The notes: generated from the letters alone by a model not told the origin. A stretch of DNA of 64,000 nucleotides from Chamaelirium japonicum (GCA_947650365.1 OX393554.1:41375633-41439632), one strand, 5' to 3'. Shown: positions 31,905-45,791, counted from the stretch's first letter. Program-made: numbers and translations.

Positions 31905-32174
31905 GGGCAGTCGGTCAGAGGAGGGGCACAACCGATGTGGGCGGGGTGGCTGTGCCGACTGGCATCCCGCCAAAAGTGTTTTCTTGGTAAAGGCAGTCGC
32001 TGCAGTGTCAAAGACAAGGTATTACTAATGGTGTCTGTGTTCTGAACACACGGATTGACAGTCATTGGTTGTCATGGGTGCCTATGCCTGCATGGATCGG
32101 CTTTAGGATGGCAATTTAAAAAAAATCTAGACATTTGTAAGTGAAATAGAAATTATTTAGCAGTTTTATGATCA

Positions 32175-32345
32175 CTACAACATATAGGCTTTTGCAGTGG
32201 CCATTTTAAGACTTGGCTGACTATAGGAGGAATGTGTGGTCGTAGCCCAAGCCGTGGAAATAGGAATCTTTTGTGGCGAATGGGATTGGCCGCTGAATTT
32301 GAAAGCTTTTGCGGCGATTTGGGGTCGAGGTAGCGGCGGAGGTGC
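32175..32345. mobile_element. Possible CACTA terminus fragment
   Basis: CACTACAACATATAGGCTTT followed by TTGCAGTGGCC and TTTGCGGCGATTTGG resembles a CACTA (En/Spm) end with GCGGC-type subterminal repeats. No matching opposite end or 3-bp duplication was found. Inside H1. Confidence 0.45.
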
Positions 32346-32936
32346 GTGTTATTGTTTATAATTTTTATTTCGTTTCAACTCTCCATCACGGGTGTCCTGA
32401 TCATATCCATCTGTTGAAATTATTTTTACAATTGTTTTGTCTCTCTCTTGATGAAAATTTTTCTATGACGTATTTATTTCTGTGAGTTTAATTTTTGAAA
32501 TTTTGTCGGCACCCTTAAAATTTTTCACGGGCCCACAACACTTAAGTTTTATTTTTTTAATGATAGTTAAATATAATACCAAGTTTTATTTTTTAATCCA
32601 GTCTTCCGAGAGACAGAGAGAGGGCAAGGGAGTGAAGAGGATGAGAGGAATAAAATGATCTGTTGATCCTCCTTCGACGAATTGCATCCTCTCCTATCCT
32701 TTAAATATTGTCACATTCAAAATATTGTTGGCACTCTCGAAATATTCACATCCGCCCAAATATTTACTTTGCTCGCGAATTTTTGTCATTTCCCTCGAAA
32801 TATTATCAGCGTCGTCGAAATATTGTAGCTGCCCTCAAATTATTGTCACCCTTTTCGAAATATTGTCAGCGCCCTCAAAATATTTTTCGTCTTCCTCTAA
32901 ATCTTTTTCGTGCCCTTGGGCACGGGGTTTTTACTA

Positions 32937-33018
<82 letters not shown>

Positions 33019-33031
33019 TTATATATATATA

Positions 33032-33320
<289 letters not shown>

Positions 33321-33660
33321 ATATAATAAGGGACGACGGTTGTGGGGGGACAAATGAACTGAGACAAAGCAACGGCTGAGATTTATGCAGAGGAGGGGGA
33401 TAAATCACAGTCGTCCGTTTCACCTAGAGCTAAGTGAATCATACTTAATCTATTTAAGCCTGACTCGATCACATTCGTCCATTTCCGAATCCTGACCATC
33501 GAATCCCACTCAACTTATTAAATCCCGTCTTAAATCTCTCTCTGTCTCTCTCGGAAGTCGGAGCCGGCGCCCCTCTCACGCTCTGAACTCTCTCTCTCTC
33601 GGACGACCCGCTGTGCGCCCCCCCTCCCCCTTCTCTCTCTCTCAGAAGTCGGAGCCCCCC

Positions 33661-33712
<52 letters not shown>

Positions 33713-33715
<3 letters not shown>

Positions 33716-34015
33716 GATCGGGGCTGGAGCGTTGCCGATCGGGGCTGGAGCGTTGCCGATCGGGGCCGAGATGCATAGATCGGAGGTGGGGCGTTGCCGA
33801 TCGGAGCTGGAGCGTTGCCGATCGGGGTCGAGATGCATAGATCGGAGGTGGGGCGTTGCTGATCGGGGCAAAGATGCGTAGATCGGAGGTGGGGCGTTGC
33901 TGATCGGGGCAAAGATGCGTAGATCGGAGGTGGGGTGTTGCTGATCGGAGCTGGAGCGTTGCCGATCGGGACCGAGATGCATAGATCGGAGGTGGGGTGT
34001 TGCCGATTGGGGCCA
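33713..34015. repeat. Minisatellite with GTTGCCGATCGGGGC units
   Basis: Two alternating units, TTGCCGATCGGGGCTGGAGC and TTGCyGATCGGGGC followed by GAGATGCATAGATCGGAGGT, repeat about nine times. Frames across it read as long repetitive pseudo-proteins on the minus strand; these are not genes. A (CT)n run lies just upstream (33661-33711). Confidence 0.9.
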
Positions 34016-34400
34016 CGATCCCTTTGATCTTTGCCAAGCAAACCCCTCCCCTCTCATCCGTCTGAAGCCCCATCCAGCCCTGGTGCCCGCAGCCGTGCCC
34101 CGCCCCCCGCCTCCCTCGGTGCTTGCGAAGCAACGGTGGCTGCCTCCCTCGGTCCCCGCAGCCCACGCCTCCCTCGGTAAATCGCGAGACCCCTCTCCCC
34201 CCTTTGCCATTTGTTGCAGCCCGCATCCCGCAGCCCGTAGCCCCCGCGTAAATCGTAAGAGACCCCCCTCTCCCCTTTGCCATTCGTTGCAGCCCTCGCC
34301 TCCTCCCCATCCGGTCTGTACTCTCCTTCTCCACCTCACCTCCATCCTCCCTAATCCGGTTCCCCCAAAAAAGAAACCCTAAAAGAATAAAATCCCACCC

Positions 34401-36313
34401 GAAGAGAGCAGCGCCCGCCCGAAGAACGCTCCACTGTGATCGAGTCTTCTTTATCTCTTTTCCCTGTTTTTCTCCTCTTTATCTCTCGATCTTCTTTTTT
34501 TTAGAAAACGGTGATGGAGGGATCAAAGATTTCTTTATTTCTCTGTTTTTTCCTTTTCTTTTCTGATTTTGATCGATATTTTTTTTCAGAAGAAGATGAT
34601 GGAGGGATGGAAATGCTTGGGAATGCGAGGCTCTTTAGCAGATCAAGCGGGCTGGATGGGCGAGCAAACACAGAAGACATCTAGAAAGAGATCGAGGTTG
34701 AGGTCCTCCTTATTTTTTTTTTTCCTGTTTATATGAGAATGCATGGGGATACGAGACTCTTTAGCAGATCTTAGCAGATCAGGCGGGCTGGATGGGCAAG
34801 CAACATCTAGAAAGAGATCGAGGTTGAGTTCCTCCTCATTCTTTTTTTTTCTCTGTTTATATGAGTTCCTCGATCTTCATCTCTTTTTTTTCTACTGTTT
34901 TCCTCCTCTCTCTCTAGCTTTCCACTTAATTTCTCTTTCGGATTTTTTTATAATTCAAGCATCAACGACTCTCAAGATGATGTGCATTATGCAGTATGTA
35001 GAATTCTAAACAAAAAATAGGAATTCACAATTCTGCACAAAGCATATGCACTATGCAGAATTCTGAATTCCTATTCTGAATAGGAATTCCTATTGCTGAT
35101 TCCTATTCAGAATATGAATTCCTATTTTGCGCGGGGGCTACGGGCTACGGGATGCGGGCTGCGGGTTGAATTCCTATTTTTTCCTATTTTGCGCGGGGGC
35201 TACGGGTTGAATTCTGAAACAGCAAAAAAAGATTTCAGAATAGGAATTGTTTAATTTTTCCTATTGCTGATTCCTATTCAGAATATGAATTCCTCTTCAT
35301 ATTCTCACTTTATCTCTCTCTCTTTATCTCTCTCTCTGATAGGTACCGGACCCAGCCGAAGAGAGCAGCGCCCGCCCGAAGAACGCTCCACTGTGATCGA
35401 GTCTTCTTTATCTCTTTTCCCTGTTTTTCTCCTCTTTATCTCTCGATCTTCTTTTTTTTAGAAAACGATGATGGAGGGATCAAAGATTTCTTTATTTCTC
35501 TGTTTTTTCCTTTTCTTTTCTGATTTTGATCGATATTTTTTTTCAGAAGAAGATGATGGAGGGATGGAGATGCTTGGGAATGCGAGGCTCTTTAGCAGAT
35601 CAGGCGGGTTGGATGGGCGAGCAAACACAGAAGACATCTAGAAAGAGATCGAGGTTGAGGTCCTCCTTATTTTTTTTTTTTCCTGTTTATATGAGAATGC
35701 ATGGGGATACGAGACTCTTTAGCAGATCTTAGCAGATCAGGCGGGCTGGATGGGCAAGCAACATCTAGAAAGAGATCGAGGTTGAGTTCCTCATCTTTTT
35801 TTTTTCTCTATTTATATGAGTTCCTCGATCTTCATCTCTTTTTTTTCTACTGTTTTCCTCCTCTCTCTCTAGCTTTCCACTTAATTTCTCTATCGGATTT
35901 TTTTATAATTCAAGCATCAACGACTCTCAAGATGATGTGCATTATGCAGTATGTAGAATTCTAAAAAAAAAATAGGAATTCACAATTCTGCACAAAGCAT
36001 ATGCACTATGCAGAATTCTGAATTCCTATTCTGAATAGGAATTCCTATTGCTGATTCCTATTCAGAATATGAATTCCTATTTTGCGCGGGGGCTACGGGC
36101 TGCGGGATGCGGGCTGCGGGTTGAATTCCTATTTTTTCCTATTTTGCGCGGGGGCTACGGGTTGAATTCTGAAACAGCAAAAAAAGATTTCAGAATAGGA
36201 ATTGTTTAATTTTTCCTATTGCTGATTCCTATTCAGAATATGAATTCCTATTCATATTCTCACTTTATCTCTCTCTCTTTATCTCTCTCTCTGATAGGTA
36301 CCGGACCCAGCCG
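34401..36313 (+). repeat. Tandem duplication, two ~957-bp units, in H2
   Basis: GAAGAGAGCAGCGCCCGCCC begins at 34401 and again at 35358. The two units are nearly identical with a few substitutions and one-base indels in homopolymers. Each ends with AGGTACCGGACCCAGCCG. The second copy then continues into the CCCH zinc-finger exon, whereas the first jumps back to the unit start, so the duplication broke inside the exon after its first codons. Confidence 0.92.
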
Positions 36314-36507
36314 TTCAAGTACGGCACGACCTGCCGCCGGCGCGTGTGCTTCTTCACAGCAACACCACCAGAGCCCGAAGGGGCAGCAGTGCCGGAGTCA
36401 TACGACGGGTCGCCGATCCGCCGCCACGCCCTGGATGCATACTTCCTGAAGGGTCTATTCGCCGCCACTCCGACGACGTGCATCTTTTCGATGGGCGGGT
36501 CAACAAG
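36296..36507 (+). pseudogene. Captured exon of a plant CCCH (TZF-type) zinc-finger gene, finger residues lost
   Basis: The open frame to a donor AAG/GTAAAG reads RYRTQPFKYGTTCRRRVCFF, TATPPEP and ESYDGSPIRRHALDAYFLKG. This matches plant tandem CCCH zinc-finger proteins, where YRTQPCK...CRRRVCFFAH is the second finger and SYDGSPLRRHA follows. The first Cys is Phe here and the final His position reads Thr-Ala, so the finger cannot bind zinc as in the family. Upstream exon sequence is absent. It lies on the sense strand of Helitron H2, so Helitron capture is the likely origin. Family members bind RNA or DNA in stress and hormone responses; no such activity is expected here. Confidence 0.8.
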
Positions 36508-36609
36508 GTAAAGTCCATGCCCCCTAGCCCTCCTCTAACCCACTTCTCTCTTGGTGTGTGTGTGTGTGTCGACCTACCATGATTGCAGCCGCCAACTGCA
36601 ATACCCGAC

Positions 36610-37230
36610 GCTGTTAGGTCGCCCGATCAACAGGGGTTTGGGTGACCCTACCCATACTCATACCCATTCGGGTTGGCATACTTCATACCAGATCCATACA
36701 CATTAGGGTTTCGGGTTTTGGTTTGTGGCCTGTGGGGTCGGGTTTTGGTTTAGGTTCGGGTTTCGGTTTTGAAAAAAAAAAATCAAGGTATCACAATAAT
36801 GTTAGGCTGCTTGATCATCGGCAACCTTCCATCCGCCACCACCAATGAAAGCCCTGACCCCAACAGTCTCTCTCTGCGATGCCAGTGTGGGTGAATAGCT
36901 CCTCTGAAGTTTAGCTCAAAGAACACTTTACCCCCATGTAGTTTGTTTTGTTCGAATTCGCTTCCTTAAGTTTCAAATGTTAGCACAGTACCCGTTTTTT
37001 CTATCTATAGGGGGTCTAGCTCAATACCCCTTGAGGTTTAACTCAAAAAGACACTTTACCCCATTAAGTTTAGCTGAAAAAAAATATATAAATTACACTT
37101 TAGCACCTGAAGGTTAGCTTAGAAACACTTTACCTCCCTAAAGTTTTAGATGATACAGAATTTTTTAAGAAACGAAACAAAAATTATTAATAATTTAATA
37201 AACGGAACAAAAGTTGTATAATTGGAAAAA
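36610..37230. other. Mixed repeat fragments in H2, no gene
   Basis: Contains a GGGTTCGGGTTTCGG-like stretch (36665-36770) resembling the interior of the hAT GGGTCGGGT elements but without their ends. Several AACACTTTACCCCC / TGAAGTTTAGCTC units (36902-37140) are related to the MITEs at 3093 and 46283. Confidence 0.45.
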
Positions 37231-37231
37231 A

Positions 37232-37398
37232 AAGGAATATTACGTCATCTCAAATGGCGTAAAGTATTTACGCCATTTGAGATGGCGTAAAACTGAATGG
37301 GCAAATTAAAATGCTGAAACTGCCCTTTCTTTACGTCATTTCATATGGCGTAAATTCCCTATAAATAGTTTACGTCATTTCAAATGACGTAAAGTCCT
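37232..37398. repeat. Inverted repeats of TACGCCATTTGAGATGGCGT
   Basis: The stretch has four arms, alternately ACGTCATyTCAAATGGCGTA and its complement, joined by short loops. It forms consecutive hairpins directly left of the telomere-like tract. Confidence 0.75.
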
Positions 37399-37770
37399 AA
37401 TAAGTTTTAGGATTTAGGTTTTAGGGTTAGGTTTTAGGATTTAGGGTTTTAGGTTTAGGGTTTAGGGTTTAGGATGCTATATTGATGAAGTTAAAAAATA
37501 TTTTTTTTAACCTAAACCCTAACCCTAACCCTAAACCCCTAAACCTAAACCTAAACCTAAACCGTCAAACTTAAACCGTAAACCCTAAATCCTAAAACCT
37601 AAACCGTAAACCCTAAATCCTAAAACCTAAACCCCTAACACCTAACCCCTAAAACCTAAACCCTAAACCCTAAACCCCTAAAACCTAAACCCTAACCCTA
37701 AAACCTAAACCCTAAATCCTAACCCTAAAACCCTAAAAATAAAACCCTAAACCCTAACCCTAAATCATAA
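37399..37770. repeat. Interstitial telomere-like tract, head-to-head
   Basis: TTTAGGG-type units (37405-37475) point one way. After about 40 bp of unrelated sequence, CCCTAAA-type units (37510-37770) point the other. Most units are irregular (CCTAAA, CCCTAACCCTAAA), as in old or slippage-grown plant interstitial tracts. It is not a chromosome end. Confidence 0.88.
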
Positions 37771-38290
37771 AACTAATATGGATGAAATACAATTGTGAAA
37801 AAGTTGTGCATACAAAACTTTGTTAAGAATAAAGCCTTCTCTCTCGAATCAAATTCATAGACGATGCCCACATCGATGGCCACCTTTAGCAACAAATCAA
37901 ATTCATGGACGATGCCCACATCGATGTTGGTGTTGAAAAAAAGAGAGAGAAGGGGGCTCCGAGTTAAAATCTCACCATAATCGTTTGTTTGCATTCCGGT
38001 CGGGCTGAATGGGATCGACAGCTGCCAAGGTTCTGTTGCCACCCTCGAATCATTATTAACACTCTTGAATTATTGGACCTCTTAATAATATTGTTACCGC
38101 TCTCGAAATATTCCGTTGCCGCTCTCAAAATATTATGGAAACCCCTCTTTCCCTCGAAATAATATCATTGCCCGTGAATTATTATTGCCGCCCTCGAAAT
38201 ATTGATGCCACCCTCTAAATATTATCACCCCCCTCAAAATGTTTTCGTTGCCTTCAAAATCTTTTTCGTGCCAATAGGCACGGGGTTTTC

Positions 38291-38900
<610 letters not shown>

Positions 38901-39005
38901 ACATTCGCTCGCACATTCAATAGAAAAGTAAACTCACAGGAAGTGAAAAATTCAAACCGTACAATAAAAATGATCAACATCATGATATCACGACATCATC
39001 AAGAA

Positions 39006-39513
39006 ATAGAGGTTCATATCACCAAACAATGGATGTCATTCACAAAGATCGCTCAATATCAACAGTAAGGATAAAAATAAAAATCACATTCAACCCAATA
39101 GTGAATATAACCATAAAATTAAAAAATAATTCACAATTGGTTCTAACACGCAATTGGTTTAATTGATGAATCATAGCACTTGAAATGGAGAGATATAGAG
39201 AGGTGGGTCTGCATCACACCCTCATCACTGAAGAATCCCACAAACCATACGTCGAATGGATAGAGGTTCATATCACCAAACAATGGATGTCATTCACAAA
39301 GATCGCTCAATATCAACAGTAAGGATAAAAATAAAAATCACATTCAACCCAATAGTGAATATAACCATAAAATTAAAAAATAATTCACAATTGGTTCTAA
39401 CACGCAATTGGTTTAATTGATGAATCATAGCACTTGAAATGGAGAGATATAGAGAGGTGGGTCTGCATCACACCCTCATCACTGAAGAATCCCACAAACC
39501 ATACGTCGAATGG
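39006..39513. repeat. Perfect tandem duplication, two 254-bp units
   Basis: ATAGAGGTTCATATCACCAA at 39006 and 39260 starts two copies that appear identical to the end (CCATACGTCGAATGG). No gene. Identity implies a very recent event or an assembly duplication. Confidence 0.93.
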
Positions 39514-39555
39514 ATACAATTTCTTTTTTTTTTTGGATATAATTTCTATATATAG

Positions 39556-40215
39556 TGCATGCCCATTCCTATCGGCACTGCAGCGGGCCACCTTCGGTGG
39601 CAACACACCCCCTGGGCATCACCACCCCCACCGTTGTATGCAACGACAACACACCTGACCGCCTTCGGCATGCCCGTGCTGATTGGTACGAAGCAGGAGC
39701 CTTCGGTGCGACTTGCCAACCCGACTCGAACCCGACCCCAAGTTAGCGGTTTGGGTTTGGCCTAAACGGGTTTGGGTAATAAACGGGTCAACCCGATTGA
39801 CCTGTTTATTTAATCGGTCGGGTTCGGGTTTGTACTTATAACCCGATTGACCCGACTTGACCCGTTTAACAAATGGGTCGTGTCAACTCGACCCGACTCG
39901 ACTGAGCCAACCCGAACCAACTCGAGCCAACCTGAACCAACCAGATCAAACCCGGCCCAATCCGACTTGTTTTGACCCAACCTGACAGGTTTACATGGGT
40001 TCTGTTGACCCAACCCGACCCAACCCGTTTAGTAAAAGGGTTAAATGGGTCGGGTCGGGTCAACCCGTTTATTAGGCGGGTCGGGTTTGGGTTTAAGTTT
40101 TTAACCCACAACACACCTAACGGCACTGCAACGGATCGCCATCGATGGCAAGACACCCCCCGGGCATCACAACCCCCACCCACATCATCGTATTGGCGGC
40201 AACAAACCTAACCAA
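39556..40215 (-). mobile_element. Second reversed Helitron family-B fragment, with nested pieces
   Basis: Minus-strand GTGCCGATAGG...GGGCATGCACTA near 39554-39576 is a degenerate copy of the 3' end at 38646. Inside, a further copy of CTTCGTACCAATCAGCACGG (minus, about 39668-39693) lacks CTAG. The body is interrupted by hAT-like sequence and resumes at about 40107 with CACCTAACGGCACTGCA and GCATCACAACCCCCACCCAC. Confidence 0.55.
39713..40106 (-). mobile_element. hAT subfamily A copy, truncated at both ends
   Basis: In reverse it follows the interior of 3222-3818 (TTAGCGGTTTGGG, AACGGGTCAACCCGATTGAC, GGTTTACATGGGTTCTGTTG). The TAGGGGTGGCAAT termini and target duplications are missing. Confidence 0.75.
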
Positions 40216-40860
40216 ATATTGAATATTTGTCCGTAGTCTCTTAAATTAATCAACATCGAAAGGATCTCCATTTTCGGCATCACCACCCACGGGTCGCCTT
40301 CGGCACGACCACAGTGCCCAAAGTCGGAAGACCACAATCGATCTCCATCAGACGACTAACAAAAAAAATTGGTAATTAAGAGGAAAATATATTACACCAG
40401 CATTAGATGGATATCGAGTACAGGACACAATACTTGCATCTTCCACAAAGACATTATCATCAGAAAATAAAAATGAAAATAGCAATATTTCCAAAAATTT
40501 AAATCTAATCATAAATTTTCACATTATATCACCAAGCTATCTGTGTTTCGGCAACACCCCCTCCAGATTGTTGATCCACCCCTTTTTTTTTGTTAGACAT
40601 CCCCTTCAGTAACCGCCCCAAAACGGATCATCACACTGCACGCACCAACTTCATATATACATAATTTTCACATTTTTAGGAATTTTTTTTGAGCTATTTA
40701 CAATATTTAGATAGACACAACCAAAACCCCCAAAATCGCCTAATATCTGTAGGCGTCCAGGGCATGGTGGCGAATCAGCGACCCCGTCGTACGACTCCAG
40801 CGCCACTGCTGCTGCTGCGATTGCGATTTCGGCGTGACCAACCCCCCCCCCCCCCCCCCC
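40216..40860. other. Unassigned sequence
   Basis: Moderately AT-rich; no exon or element border could be supported. It leads into a 27-base C run (about 40838-40866). Confidence 0.4.
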
Positions 40861-42757
<1,897 letters not shown>

Positions 42758-42971
42758 TTACTAAACAAGTTGAGCCGAGCCGGGTCGGAAAACTCTAAGC
42801 TCGGGCTTAGCCCAGCAACACATAAAAGACGCGTCGGGCTTTGGAAGGGCATTAACATGCCGGGTTTTCTATGAGCTTTTAAGGGTCGGGACGTGCCGGG
42901 TGCCCTTTTGGGATGGCTTAATTGATAGTCCTACTTCTATCTCTGGGATCACCCCAACTGGCCAGCTGTAT

Positions 42972-43311
42972 CTTTTTTTTTTTTTGAAAGGCCGGTGAAT
43001 ACAACTTTATTGGAACCGAAAAGAGAGAAATACAGGTCACGACTTAACTCCAAATGAGTAAGCAGGAAACAAGGAAAGACTCAGACCATAGATCAAACAC
43101 ACGCTCAGAATCGAGTCACCATCCACCACACCACAAACATGGCCACAGCTAATCAACGGTAGCAAGTAGAGAGGCCTTCAATCAACACCACCACCAACTC
43201 CAAGAAGCTAGCAACCAACTCAACTAGCACCCTTACTCTTTGTAACTCTGTCTGAAAAATCTTTAGACCAAGACTCCTTAGCACGGGGATGTGGTAGAAA
43301 GAGCCTCCACT
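42972..43311 (-). mobile_element. Retroposed 3' fragment (LINE-like) with target duplication
   Basis: A T run (poly(A) on the minus strand) starts the insert. Flanks GCCAGCTGTATCTT (42961-42974) and GCCAGCTGTACCTT (43312-43325) match at 13 of 14. The insert has AATAAAGTTGTATTC near its 3' end on the minus strand, as in plant LINE tails. No ORF; 5'-truncated. Confidence 0.75.
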
Positions 43312-43670
43312 GCCAGCTGTACCTTATTATCATCTCTCTAGGGGTGGCAATTGACAACGTCAAGATCTCTACCCTGTTTGGAAAATATACTTTGGTTATA
43401 TTTTCGTCTTATCCTCTCCTTGGTTGCTATGTTGTCCTCGGTTTGCTTTTGCATCCACTAAGCTTTGTTTCCCTCTAGAAGTTGTCCATGGATAGACTTG
43501 AAGTTGCTCTAGTGTGGGCCACTGGGTCATGCAGGCCCCATTCCACCTACCGACTTGTCCTACGGTCTGACTCAGCAGCCGGATAAGGATGCCCCGGGTC
43601 AAACGACAACAGGGCTAATAAATAATTAAATGGGACCATAAATAAGTGAAGGATATTTTAATTGATTCCT

Positions 43671-43678
43671 CTATAAAC
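43671..43678 (+). promoter_or_regulatory. TATA box of the 43788 gene
   Basis: CTATAAAC lies 117 bp upstream of the ATG. A (CT)n tract at about 43704-43731 follows in the predicted 5' leader. Confidence 0.6.
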
Positions 43679-43701
43679 AGGGGAAAACTCTCTTTCACGC
43701 A

Positions 43702-43734
<33 letters not shown>

Positions 43735-43787
43735 GCTAGAGCTAAGAGCAATCAGCAGGTGAAGAAGAAACCAAGAGATTGATCGAG

Positions 43788-45392
43788 ATGGGTTCTCTGA
43801 TGGGGGGCTGGAACTCACGGGTTGTTATGGAGAGGAACAAATCCATGACCAAGGAGGAAATCGAGGCGTTTCGGAGTTGGCAGCATACGATGCATGAGAA
43901 GCCTGCAAGCGGCCAGAGGGGAATCGAAGGAGACTCACCAACCGCTGCTATCATCAGATCCTCCTCCACCACCTCATCTCCGCCGCAGCAGGTACGCACC
44001 TACCTACTAATGTTTGAATTGCTGCGTTTGAGAATAGTCCCACATCAGCAAGGGATGGGAGTTTCACGTCTTCATATATCATTACCATCTCCCTCTCATC
44101 ACCGGTTTTAAGAAGGTATTGAAATCGTAACATTCTATTAGAGTCAAGTTCCACCCAGTCTCTTCTCTATGTGGTTCCATCTCACTCTCTAGGCTCTGTG
44201 TGCTTGTGGATGTTGAGAATAGTTCCTCATCGATAAATGCAGGGATGGATCTAGGAGGGCGTGTGGGGGCGATTGCCTCTAGATTCGAAAGAGAGCCCCT
44301 TATTATAGTAGTATTAGCTATAGGGCTGGCAGTTTTGGACCCAACACGGCAGACCCGACCCGACCCGACCCGACCCGACCCGACGGGTCTGGGTCTGGGT
44401 TAAACGGATTCGTGTCGTAAACGGGTCGACATGATAGACCCGTTTAATAAACGGGTCGGGTTCGGGTTTAGTGTCCGGACACGGTAGACCTGGGGAGACC
44501 CATTTAAAATTCAACGAGTCAGGTCTACTCGCAATCTGATACTATAATATGTAGTACCAGTGGGTCTATCAATCAGGTCGAGTTGGATTGGGTTGGATCG
44601 GGTCAACTGAATAGACCCGTGTGGTAAATAGGTCTTTTCGGGTCTACCCATTTATTAGCAGGTCGGGTATGCATTTATTAGTTAAACGGATCAGGTCCGG
44701 GTCTAGGGGTTTGGACACGACCCGAAACTAGACACGACACGGACATGACCCGACCCGTTGACACCCCTAATTAGCTAGAATTATTTTAAAATTGTATAAG
44801 TTCGTCCTGAATTTTTAACAAAATTTAAGATCCCGTCCCTTTAAAGATTTTTTAACATGGATCCATCCCCTGGGTAAAGGAGTGGGAGTTCCGTGTCTTC
44901 GTATACCGTTACCCCCTTCCTCTCATCACCGGTTTTGCAGGGGTACGAAAATCGTAAGGGTTGCCTTCCTCTTCTTGTAGTACGTGATTCTTTGACTGAT
45001 ACGTACGTACGTTGTGTGGTGCAGCAGTACATGTCCGAAACGCCGGTGGCTATGGAGCAACAGAAGAGATGTGCCACCTCCTTCCAAGACAACCGGCAAC
45101 AGTTCCACAAAGCAAACGCCAATGGCGACTGGTAAGCCCTCCTCCTCCTCCTTCTCCTTCTCCTCCTCCTTCTCCTCCTCCTCCGCCTCCTCCTCCTCCT
45201 CCTCCTCCTCCTCCTCCGCCGCCGCCGCCACCGCCTCTGCCAGGAGTAAACAAACACTTGGAACTTACTGTAGAATGGATGGACAGGTGGACGAGGAGCA
45301 AGTGGGCCTTCCTCAACGAGCCTCCGGCAGATGAAGACTCCGCCCACAAGTATGCAGCCCAGTTCCATGTTGCAAACCTCCGAACTACATGA
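43788..45392 (+). CDS. Small plant-specific protein, 138 aa, three exons
   Basis: Exon 1 is 43788-43991 (68 codons, CAG before the GTACGC donor). Exon 2 is 45025-45131 (after GTGGTGCAG, ends GACTG before GTAAGC). Exon 3 is 45287-45392 (after GGATGGACAG, ends ACATGA). The codon split across intron 2 reads Trp, giving NANGDW-WTRSKWAFLNEPP, which matches the family and fixes the last acceptor. The protein starts MGSLMGGW, has KSMTKEEIEAF, a variable Ser/Thr/Gln-rich middle, then WWTRSKWAFLNEPP, KYAAQFHVANL. Plant databases hold a short uncharacterised family with these same ends; no function is known to me. No signal peptide or membrane segment. Intron 1 holds a hAT element; intron 2 is mostly CCT/CCG microsatellite. 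An alternative acceptor three bases downstream (GCAGCAG) would drop one Gln. Confidence 0.9.
44321..44769. mobile_element. hAT-type element (subfamily B) in intron 1 of the 43788 gene
   Basis: The end TAGGGCTGGCAGT pairs with GTTGACACCCCTA, flanked by a perfect 8-bp duplication ATTAGCTA (44313-44320 and 44770-44777). GACCCGACCC-type interior. The insertion sits about 330 bp after the donor and 250 bp before the acceptor, so splicing signals are intact. Confidence 0.93.
45136..45243. repeat. (CCT)n/(CCG)n tract in intron 2
   Basis: About 35 trinucleotide units of CCT, TCC and CCG begin five bases after the donor and fill the first two thirds of the 155-bp intron. The tract gives artefactual poly-Pro, poly-Arg, poly-Gly and poly-Ser frames. 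Confidence 0.95.
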
Positions 45393-45785
45393 GCCGTACG
45401 TACGTCACCCAACTTACCATCGTCGGGCACCCACCCCATGCACCCACCGACCTTTTTGTACTAAAACCCTCCCTCCATCCATTGTGTGTGTGTGTGTGTA
45501 TGAATGAAGCGTGCGTACGTACGTCCGGCTGTAGTGTACATATACGTGTAATAACTTACGTACTGATCAGTCTGCCTTACTTAATAGCTAGCCTTGAGAT
45601 TGCCTCTTTGCTGTTGAAAAGTAATGAACCTTTTTTTTTTTTGGGTTTGGGGTACAAGCTAATGATAATGCTGGAGTTGTAATAAGAATAGGTGTTTGAG
45701 ATAGATTGGATATACTTGCTGTTTGGTGTTTATTTATATCGGAATATGAGTTTAATTTTGTATTTACCTTTATAAAGAATAATTG

Positions 45786-45791
<6 letters not shown>

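Larger units (their letters stand above)
25914..32937 (+). mobile_element. Helitron H1, non-autonomous, 7.0 kb
   Basis: The 5' end TCTATATAATAAGGGACGAC follows an A. The 3' end has the hairpin GTGCCCTTGGGCAC, then GGGGTTTTTA and CTAG followed by T (32934-32938). TC...CTRR ends, a 3' hairpin and insertion at A|T define Helitrons; this one sits inside a TA array. No Rep/helicase is seen. It carries an intron-flanked exon of CCDA (29796-29957), an RPA1-like piece (about 31321-31455), a hAT element, a reversed SINE fragment and several small tandem repeats. The last 230 bp before the hairpin hold repeats of CCCTCGAAATATTGTCA type, shared with H2. Confidence 0.88.

Noticed and set aside
33530-34345. 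Minus-strand frames of 230-271 codons
   Set aside because: The frames cover a GCCGATCGGGG minisatellite and a GA tract, and repeat the same short peptide many times in several frames.
37399-37770. A chromosome end
   Set aside because: The telomere-like units are irregular, change direction, and have unrelated sequence on both sides.
39006-39513. Long terminal repeats of a small retroelement
   Set aside because: The two copies abut directly with nothing between them and lack TG...CA ends, so they are a tandem duplication.
44841-45439. Poly-Arg, poly-Gly, poly-Glu and poly-Pro proteins
   Set aside because: They are translations of the CCT/CCG tract in intron 2 of the 43788 gene; the real splice sites remove it.
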